Both the position numbers and the translations under genes were made by a program. Positions 59,159 through 64,000 of a stretch of DNA of 64,000 bases are shown here, piece by piece (positions within the stretch are counted from its first letter, which is position 1; each line of letters opens with the position of its first letter). The notes beneath the pieces were generated by a model. That model was not told the origin of the DNA. It did no database searches and was given only the letters and a program-made list of their open reading frames with translations. The stretch spans positions 930,001 to 994,000 of the forward strand of contig CAVPZC010000002.1 in assembly GCA_963710175.1 (NCBI GenBank). Direction: 5' to 3'. Source of the stretch: Phormidesmis sp963710175. Its GTDB lineage: Bacteria > Cyanobacteriota > Cyanobacteriia > Phormidesmidales > Phormidesmidaceae.

Positions 59159-60838
59159 ATGAGTGAAAATCAGTCCCCTCAGCCCTCGTCCGATGCTCAA
59201 AACCTCCAAGTCAGTGCAAATGGCAGCGCAGACGGCAGTGTAGATACAGGCCACAGCTCTTTAGAAGCCAGTCTGCCCATTGATCCGACTGGTCAGCCCC
59301 TGCCAGATGATGAAGCAGATGCATGGGAGACAGTTAATCTACCGGGCACGGTGAATACGGTGGCGATCGCCCCACCTTCTGCTAGCCCCGCTGTGAGCAA
59401 GGAAGAAGGCAGCTTTACAAGCAAGCGGGAAAACGAACTGCTGAGCCTCATTCACGACCTCAATGAGTGCAACGACGCCCTGCTATCGCGGGTTTCGCAG
59501 CTAGAAGGAGCGCTCAGCCACACTCAGTCAGCACTTCAGGGCGAAGTTGAAAAGGCAAAAACAGCTCGGGAGAAGATGATCGAGCAAATGTCAGCGGACC
59601 AGGCCTCAGTTCAGCAGATTTCTCAAACGGCTCAGCAGCAAATCGCCAAGCTAGTCAGCCAGATAGATACCACCGAGCAAGCGCTTCAGCGGCAGCAGCT
59701 GATTGACGAAACCCGTCAGGCCGAGCTCAAAGACTATCAGGAGCGGGTCACGCAGCTCGAAAAAGAATCCGCCCTCATCTCTCAGCAGCACGCCGAAGAA
59801 GCTCAGGCCCGAATCAAGGCAGAGACCGCTAGCCGAGACTTGCGATCGCGCCTCCAGCGGCAGCAGCGCTACACCCTCCAGTTCAAAGCAGCCTTAGAGA
59901 AGTCTTTGACCGTGAAAGCTCGGCCTGCCTACACAGCTAACGCCACTGAAGCTCACCCCTTTGCCCAAAGCTCGCCCGCCCAAAGTTCGCCTTCGGTCAC
60001 CATGCCTAAAGCGCAGCGGATCATGCCTTGGATGGCAGGCTCCTCATCTCCCTTTGCCGGAATTGATCCCCACCTGGAAACGCTGATTCGCAGTGCCAGC
60101 AATTCTGCTAGCCAGCCAATTCCCCCTAGCGAGCCGCTCCCAGCCGCTCCCCAAGCTGCCGCCCAGACGGTCAGTAGCGCCAACAGCGCTCCTACAGCAG
60201 CAGCTGATATAGAAGCCGAAGATAAGCTCTGGCAAGATTTAGAGCGAGTTATGAACGGCGCAGACGAGGTTCCAGAAGCTTTGGCAGCAGGCAAAGCTTC
60301 TGAACCAGCCGTCCCTACTAATGCGAGCGAAGTAGACGTGAGCGAAGTAGACGTGAGCGAAGTAGACGTGAGCGAAGTAGCCACCGGCCAAACGCCTACC
60401 TCTCCTAAGCTCAACTGGCAGTCCGCTGCTAAAACGGCTAGAACGGCGGCTCAGGCAGACAAGCCTCAGGGCACCGAGCAGCGCCCCATCCCGGCTGCCC
60501 CAGTCCCAGCAGAGGCGATCGCTGCCCTCGTAGAAGATTCATTTGCTGCTGCTAGCGGTCAATTGCCAGATGAAGTGGGGTTTACCGAGCCCTCGCCCTG
60601 GGGTCAGCCCCTTGCAGGCGCTGATGCCGAAATTTCTACTGCCGTCGATGCCACTGAAACTGTTGTCGAACCTGCTGTAAATCAGTCACCAGACCATCTT
60701 CCGCTGATAGACGGTCTGTCTGGAAACACCGTTTCGCCGCTGGTGAATCCTCTGCGATCGCACAAAAGGGTAGGCTCTATGGCTGCTGTCCAGCTGCCCA
60801 CCTTCGAAAAAGCCAAAGCCGGTAGCTTCAAACGCTGA
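59159..60838 (+). CDS. Large Ala/Ser/Gln-rich coiled-coil protein with SEVDV repeats
   Basis: A 559-residue cytosolic protein. An acidic disordered N-terminal region (about 1-80) is followed by a long coiled coil (about 95-250; ALLSRVSQLEGALSHTQSAL, RQQLIDETRQAELKDYQERVT). A low-complexity Ala/Pro/Ser region carries a SEVDV repeat (15-bp DNA unit) near residues 390-408, and the tail is basic (KAKAGSFKR). There is no enzyme motif. I recall similar cyanobacterial coiled-coil proteins with basic C-termini but cannot name a family. The ATG at 59159 (MSENQSPQ) is the best start. Confidence 0.75.
   Translation: MSENQSPQPSSDAQNLQVSANGSADGSVDTGHSSLEASLPIDPTGQPLPDDEADAWETVNLPGTVNTVAIAPPSASPAVSKEEGSFTSKRENELLSLIHDLNECNDALLSRVSQLEGALSHTQSALQGEVEKAKTAREKMIEQMSADQASVQQISQTAQQQIAKLVSQIDTTEQALQRQQLIDETRQAELKDYQERVTQLEKESALISQQHAEEAQARIKAETASRDLRSRLQRQQRYTLQFKAALEKSLTVKARPAYTANATEAHPFAQSSPAQSSPSVTMPKAQRIMPWMAGSSSPFAGIDPHLETLIRSASNSASQPIPPSEPLPAAPQAAAQTVSSANSAPTAAADIEAEDKLWQDLERVMNGADEVPEALAAGKASEPAVPTNASEVDVSEVDVSEVDVSEVATGQTPTSPKLNWQSAAKTARTAAQADKPQGTEQRPIPAAPVPAEAIAALVEDSFAAASGQLPDEVGFTEPSPWGQPLAGADAEISTAVDATETVVEPAVNQSPDHLPLIDGLSGNTVSPLVNPLRSHKRVGSMAAVQLPTFEKAKAGSFKR
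60328..60379 (+). repeat. 15-bp tandem repeat within the coiled-coil gene
   Basis: GAAGTAGACGTGAGC is repeated about three times and followed by a partial copy, encoding SEVDVSEVDVSEVDVSEV. The DNA copies are identical, which suggests recent in-frame expansion and possible length variation between strains. Confidence 0.85.
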
Positions 60839-60948
60839 CCACGCGGAAGTCCCTCTTTTGAACAGGGTTGAGACCTGTCTTGTAACAGAGGTCTAGAGGC
60901 CGCTTTCCTATCTACAGTGAAGCCATAGAGATATAGTGAGATAACTCC

Positions 60949-61470
60949 ATGGCTGACAATTATTTAGTGGCCGTTCTATCTGACCGAATGCAGGTGGAAG
61001 CGGCTTATACTGCCTTAGAAAAAGAAAACTTGCCGATGGACCAAATTGAAATTTTGGGTCGCGGCTACAAAAGCGCTGATGAGTTTGGCTTAATCAATCC
61101 TGACGATGAAGCCGAACAGCAAACCAATCAGCTAGCCAACTGGGTAATTCCGTTTGGCTTTGCCGCTGGATTTGCCTTCAGTGCACTCTCAGGCCTACAG
61201 ACTTTCGCCTGGGCTGGCGAAATTGGCAATCACATGATCGGAGGCTTGCTAGGGGCCGCATCCGGAGCCTTCGGAGCTTTTACAGTGGGTCGGCTGACTG
61301 GATGGACCGTAGGAAGCGGAGATGCCCTCGCCTACCGCAATCGCCTGAACCGGGGCAAGTACATCATTATTGCCGAAGGAACCAGCGAACTCATCCGTCA
61401 GGCTACTCGCGTCTTGCGTCAGTATGAGCCCGAAAATATCCAGGGCTATTCAATGCAAGGGGCAGCTTAA
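60949..61470 (+). CDS. Conserved membrane protein of unknown function, 173 aa
   Basis: The first 55 residues form a ferredoxin-like-fold N-domain (NYLVAVLSDRMQVEAAYTALEKENLPMDQIEIL), as seen in DUF1269/general-stress proteins. Two glycine-rich membrane segments follow (WVIPFGFAAGFAFSALSGL, IGGLLGAASGAFGAFTVG), then a short C-terminal domain (GKYIIIAEGTSELIRQATRVLRQYEPENIQGY). Such proteins are common in cyanobacteria. The function is unknown. It is convergent with hetR. Confidence 0.78.
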   Translation: MADNYLVAVLSDRMQVEAAYTALEKENLPMDQIEILGRGYKSADEFGLINPDDEAEQQTNQLANWVIPFGFAAGFAFSALSGLQTFAWAGEIGNHMIGGLLGAASGAFGAFTVGRLTGWTVGSGDALAYRNRLNRGKYIIIAEGTSELIRQATRVLRQYEPENIQGYSMQGAA

Positions 61471-61524
61471 CTTAGGGGTACGGACTGTGATCGCCTCAGA
61501 TATCTCAAATAGGTCAGGGCAAGC

Positions 61525-62448
61525 TCAGTGGGGAGAATCGCTGTCGCCCATAGCCAGTTGTACAACCGTAGGTTTACCACCCGTCGTGTGATACTTGTTG
61601 GCCCACTTACTGATTATCTGGTCAAGTTCATCAAAGGCAACTTCCCGGTTTTCACTGGGGATATTGAGTTCTTCTAGAATGCGGCGAGTGCCCTGCTGAG
61701 AATTTGCCCACTCTCGCATCAGCCGAAAATAGCGAGCTGTATCGTCCATCATCGTGTAGGTGCGCTCTTCTTCGCCCACCGGCGAGTAAGAAGCTCGGGT
61801 CAGCGCATAGAAAGGCATTCCGCCCATAGGAGAATCAATTCGGGCAACCGTACCGGCGTAGATCAAGCGTCGCCTGATATGCTCAGCTAGCGCATCGCTC
61901 AGCTGCATCCGGCGGTCTTCCGGCAACGTTGACTGAGACCGGGTGTGAAGATAATCCACCAGATCCATGAACTGAAAACCGTTAAGCAATTGAGCGTCAG
62001 GCAGCATTTCAGGCAGATCAGCCGCTTTGAGCTTGGCTTCTACCTGACGTTTTTCGTCAGTGCTGAGGCTAGTGCCTGGCACTCGAAACTCTCCCGGTAG
62101 CCAGGGGTACTGCTGTAGCCAAACGTGCGGCAGCTGAATTAGGTAGCCCGGCTCCTGTGAGCCCAACATTTTGAGCAGCTTACCTTCGGTTAGTGCAGCC
62201 TGCATCTCCTCGACGATTGCCTTTACTCGCTTAGGCTCGATGTGATGCAAGTGGCCGGTCATGCGCAGATTTTTACCCTGCTCTACATAAGTGGTGTAGA
62301 TAGCGCACTTGGCTGCTGTTGCTGCTGCATCTAGAAAAGCGCCGTGACGATGTCCGCCTGTGCACATGGCACTGAAGGCTAGATACATCATGATTTCGTC
62401 AATGGCACTTGGCTCTAGTTTCTTTACTAAATCGGTGTTGCTGGTCAT
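61525..62448 (-). CDS. hetR: HetR, master regulator of cyanobacterial cell differentiation/multicellularity
   Basis: HetR is a DNA-binding dimer controlling heterocyst and, in non-heterocystous species, other filament programmes. It is inhibited by RGSGR peptides. The 307-residue product matches Anabaena HetR over its length: MYLAFSAM, GHRHGAFLDAAATAAKCAIY (C48), LRMTGHLHHIEPKRV, LTEGKLLKMLGSQEP, RVPGTSL, SPMGGMPFYALTR, ERTYTMMDDTARYFRLMREWA and LEEL. Aligned by eye, R223 is kept (R229 here), as are R250 (R256), E253/E254 and D270. S152 becomes Gly and D256 becomes Asn. The ATG at 62448 places C48 at the standard number; one more ATG lies 3 bases upstream. patX lies 300 bases upstream on the same strand. 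Confidence 0.97.
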   Translation of the reverse strand: MTSNTDLVKKLEPSAIDEIMMYLAFSAMCTGGHRHGAFLDAAATAAKCAIYTTYVEQGKNLRMTGHLHHIEPKRVKAIVEEMQAALTEGKLLKMLGSQEPGYLIQLPHVWLQQYPWLPGEFRVPGTSLSTDEKRQVEAKLKAADLPEMLPDAQLLNGFQFMDLVDYLHTRSQSTLPEDRRMQLSDALAEHIRRRLIYAGTVARIDSPMGGMPFYALTRASYSPVGEEERTYTMMDDTARYFRLMREWANSQQGTRRILEELNIPSENREVAFDELDQIISKWANKYHTTGGKPTVVQLAMGDSDSPH

Positions 62449-62451
62449 CAA

Positions 62452-62750
62452 AACTCAATCAAGCGTAAGTGCTTAATATTATAGAATGCACAGAAAACGG
62501 ATGGAAAAGAACAGTCTGATAGGCTGCTAACTAGAGGAGCTAGTATTAATAGCTACATCAATCAAAGCAGCTCCTTAAGAAACCTTTACTTAGCCCATAT
62601 TCTACACCTTTGCGGCAGCCAGCTAATAAAAGCCATTCTCAATTACTAACTTGCAAGACTCTATTGAGTGAAAACTGAGGAAAATGGGTCAGGCCCCTAC
62701 TAGCTAGCTTGAAAGCATTGATGGCCGCAACTATAGACATAGCAAAAAAC
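62452..62750 (-). promoter_or_regulatory. patX-hetR intergenic region / hetR promoter
   Basis: This 299-base AT-rich gap separates patX from hetR. No credible ORF is present (the best is 33 codons). It contains the HetR-site-like palindrome listed separately at 62685-62698. A TATAAT-like AT stretch (TAATATTATAGAA in plus-strand orientation, near 62475-62487) could include a -10 element close to hetR. Confidence 0.5.
62685..62698 (-). promoter_or_regulatory. Candidate HetR-binding palindrome upstream of hetR
   Basis: On the minus strand the site reads AGGGGCCTGACCCA. It matches the Anabaena hetP-promoter HetR target, as I remember it (core AGGGGTCTAACCCC), at 11 of 14 positions and preserves the GGGG/CCC inverted arms. 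It lies about 237 bases upstream of the hetR start and 53 bases past the patX stop. Autoregulation of hetR is the natural reading; binding is untested. Confidence 0.4.
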
Positions 62751-63002
62751 CTATAGAGAGTAAGGGCGGAAGCGACCGCTGCCTCGGTCAGCCAAAGGGC
62801 CCTTCTCCTCATTTGCATCGGAAGCTCCGGCTGGGTCGTTGCCCAGACGACCGCTGCCCCGATCAGAGACCTGAATGAGCTCGCTCTGCTTTTGCTCAGG
62901 GACTGGAGATATTTGTAAAGTGGCTACGCTATGAGCGAGGGTGCCAGTGGCACAAGAAATGGTGATCAGGCCGCCGAGCAAGTAGTGATAAGAAGTCAGC
63001 AT
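62751..63002 (-). CDS. patX: PatX-like RGSGR pentapeptide precursor with two RGSGR copies
   Basis: An 83-residue protein with an N-terminal export signal (LLGGLITISCATGTLAHSVA). It carries two identical DRGSGR hexapeptides, RGSGR at residues 48-52 (62847-62861) and at 73-77 (62772-62786), the second close to the C-terminus (FRPYSL follows). The RGSGR pentapeptide is the HetR-inhibiting signal of PatS. PatX proteins with such a motif are encoded next to hetR in many filamentous cyanobacteria, as described in the literature I recall. The acidic residue before each motif mirrors the ERGSGR of PatS. The gene lies 300 bases upstream of hetR on the same strand. Start chosen: only ATG. The doubling of the motif is notable. 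Confidence 0.9.
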   Translation of the reverse strand: MLTSYHYLLGGLITISCATGTLAHSVATLQISPVPEQKQSELIQVSDRGSGRLGNDPAGASDANEEKGPLADRGSGRFRPYSL

Positions 63003-63088
63003 GGTTGCTAAGTGATTTCCAAGTCGTTACTCACTGTTACGCTGTCTCTCTATAAAGTCAGGAAAATCTATGTGAAGAATTGACATAC

Positions 63089-64000
63089 TTACAGTAGGTG
63101 GATTTGCTCACAGAGCAGCCATTTTCCAGCTGAATTCCACACACCTCGAAGCTGCACTTGTTGACCATCTAACGTATTTGAAAAAACCTCTGTAATTTCC
63201 GATCTAATTGTTAGTAAAGGAATGCAATGGGGAAGTTTTTTCATTGCACTTTGGCGAAGTTCGTACTGATTATGAGCGGTACGAATAAACTCACCTTGAA
63301 GTGAAATTTGACAAGGGAGAGGACTTAAACAGGATTTTTGGCCTGCCTGAGCACTGGCGAAAGGATAGTAACCACTGGCCGGGTAGTCTGCTGGCTGAGC
63401 TAGATATTGCTGCTGGCAGGCCTGCCACTGAGGGTGTTCTGGCGGCACGTTGAACAGCGGGACAGCTGCGGCTGGGGCAGTAGGATCGGCAATTAGGGCG
63501 ATTTGGAGCGATCGCACTCCCCCGTTTTTCACCAGATCCCTCGGCTGGCACCCCTGCTCCACGCAGAGCGCTGCTGCCATCCCTGCCGCCTGTCCAATGC
63601 CTAATACCACAGGCTGCAAACGAGTCGCACCGTTGGCAATATGGGAAACCGAAATATTTTTTTCGCATACCAATAAGCCATCGACTTCGGCTGGCACTAA
63701 TGCCTCATAGGGAATGGTAAATGGCGTTCCAGTCCATCTACCGCCCCAGCGGATAGCTTTAGGGGCCAGCGGCATTTCAAAGCCTGGATAGTGATGATCG
63801 TTAGGGTAATTACCGAGGGCGATCGCACTCATTTCACCCGCATCGTTTATCGGCAGCGCCGCCGTCTGTCCGCCCTTTACCGGCAAAATATCGCTCTCAC
63901 ACACCGTCGTCAGTCCTTTTAGCCGGCGGCTCTCGCGATAGTAAGGCATCAGTGCAAACGCGCCGCTTGGTGAGCGCTCTGTGGATGGAAATACGCTTTC
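63089..64000 (-). CDS. FAD-dependent oxidoreductase, C-terminal part (partial at window edge)
   Basis: The reading frame runs past base 64000, so only the C-terminal 304 residues or so are present. It contains the FAD-dependent oxidoreductase family blocks LPYYRESRRLKGL-like (MPYYRESRRLKGLTTVCESDI), FTIPYEALVPAEVDGLLVCEKNISVSHIANGATRLQPVVLGIGQAAGMAAALCVEQG, and a variable tail. The RLQP..LGIGQAAG stretch is the second flavin-contact region of PF12831-type enzymes. The N-terminal GxGxxG dinucleotide motif lies outside the window. The substrate is unknown. It is upstream of patX on the same strand, 86 bases away, but is probably not functionally linked. Confidence 0.82.
   Translation of the reverse strand, partial: ESVFPSTERSPSGAFALMPYYRESRRLKGLTTVCESDILPVKGGQTAALPINDAGEMSAIALGNYPNDHHYPGFEMPLAPKAIRWGGRWTGTPFTIPYEALVPAEVDGLLVCEKNISVSHIANGATRLQPVVLGIGQAAGMAAALCVEQGCQPRDLVKNGGVRSLQIALIADPTAPAAAVPLFNVPPEHPQWQACQQQYLAQPADYPASGYYPFASAQAGQKSCLSPLPCQISLQGEFIRTAHNQYELRQSAMKKLPHCIPLLTIRSEITEVFSNTLDGQQVQLRGVWNSAGKWLLCEQIHLL

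Noticed and set aside
60328..60379. Short tandem repeat considered as a CRISPR-like array
   Set aside because: The units are 15 bp, contiguous, without spacers, and encode SEVDV in frame within a protein.
59953..60414. A 153-codon minus-strand frame with STSLTSTSL repeats
   Set aside because: The repeats are the complement of the SEVDV repeat in the coiled-coil gene, so it is a shadow frame.
62452..62750. A 33-codon ORF between patX and hetR
   Set aside because: It has no ribosome site or recognisable pattern and overlaps the candidate HetR site, so it is treated as non-coding.

Overview
The window reads as chromosome of a filamentous cyanobacterium. The palindromic octamer GCGATCGC (HIP1) recurs throughout. 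CP12, the SulP bicarbonate transporter BicA, DUF1825, DUF3177, DUF2499/DUF3593, the hormogonium-polysaccharide protein HpsL and HetR are all cyanobacterial markers. HetR, a PatX-like RGSGR protein and HpsL point to a multicellular, probably motile, Leptolyngbya-like organism. That placement is inference. Nothing here shows whether it makes heterocysts. No rRNA, tRNA, CRISPR array or intact insertion sequence was seen.

Layout. 1-9.0 kb: a beta-barrel outer-membrane protein, DAHP synthase, DUF3177, CP12, a FIST sensor protein, a glutathionyl-hydroquinone-reductase-like GST, a CheY-like regulator and a DUF790 (Bax1-like) nuclease. 9.1-19.1 kb: mutS2, an aspartate aminotransferase, bicA, then a two-gene redox unit (a NosR-like membrane ferredoxin and an FHA-FNR-2Fe2S flavoprotein), a small conserved ORF, a structured intergenic segment and a 3-methyladenine glycosylase. 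19.2-25.3 kb: two small membrane ORFs and a type I secretion operon (parvulin PPIase, cNMP/C39-like ABC exporter, HlyD adaptor). 25.5-40.9 kb: housekeeping genes including yidD, phoH, a dynamin-like GTPase, queG, lepB, a PBP1A-type enzyme, tyrS-pyrF, an MntA/HepT module with a frameshifted HepT, and a type-4 uracil-DNA glycosylase. 41.0-48.2 kb: a surface-polysaccharide cluster (three glycosyltransferases and HpsL) that also holds a metzincin carrying both a lipobox and a PEP-CTERM tail. 48.4-61.5 kb: a pentapeptide-repeat membrane protein, a site-2 protease, cysE, a Na+/Ca2+ exchanger, class I FBP aldolase, csaB and cyanobacterial unknowns, plus a palindromic repeat element at 55.15-55.27 kb. 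61.5-64.0 kb: hetR, with patX upstream on the same strand, and a partial FAD-dependent oxidoreductase cut by the window edge.

Genes that appear to act together: (i) patX-hetR, a peptide-signal/regulator pair in which PatX has two DRGSGR copies and the gap holds a palindrome resembling the known HetR target; (ii) the membrane ferredoxin plus FHA-flavoprotein electron-transfer pair; (iii) the type I exporter with its own PPIase; (iv) glycosyltransferases, HpsL and CsaB for extracellular polysaccharide; (v) tyrS-pyrF-unknown, yidD-phoH-GTPase and DUF2499-DUF3593 as tightly packed transcription units. The best candidates for less-described biology are the doubled-RGSGR PatX/HetR locus, the FHA-flavoprotein/NosR-like pair, and the HepT frameshift lying inside a perfect palindrome.
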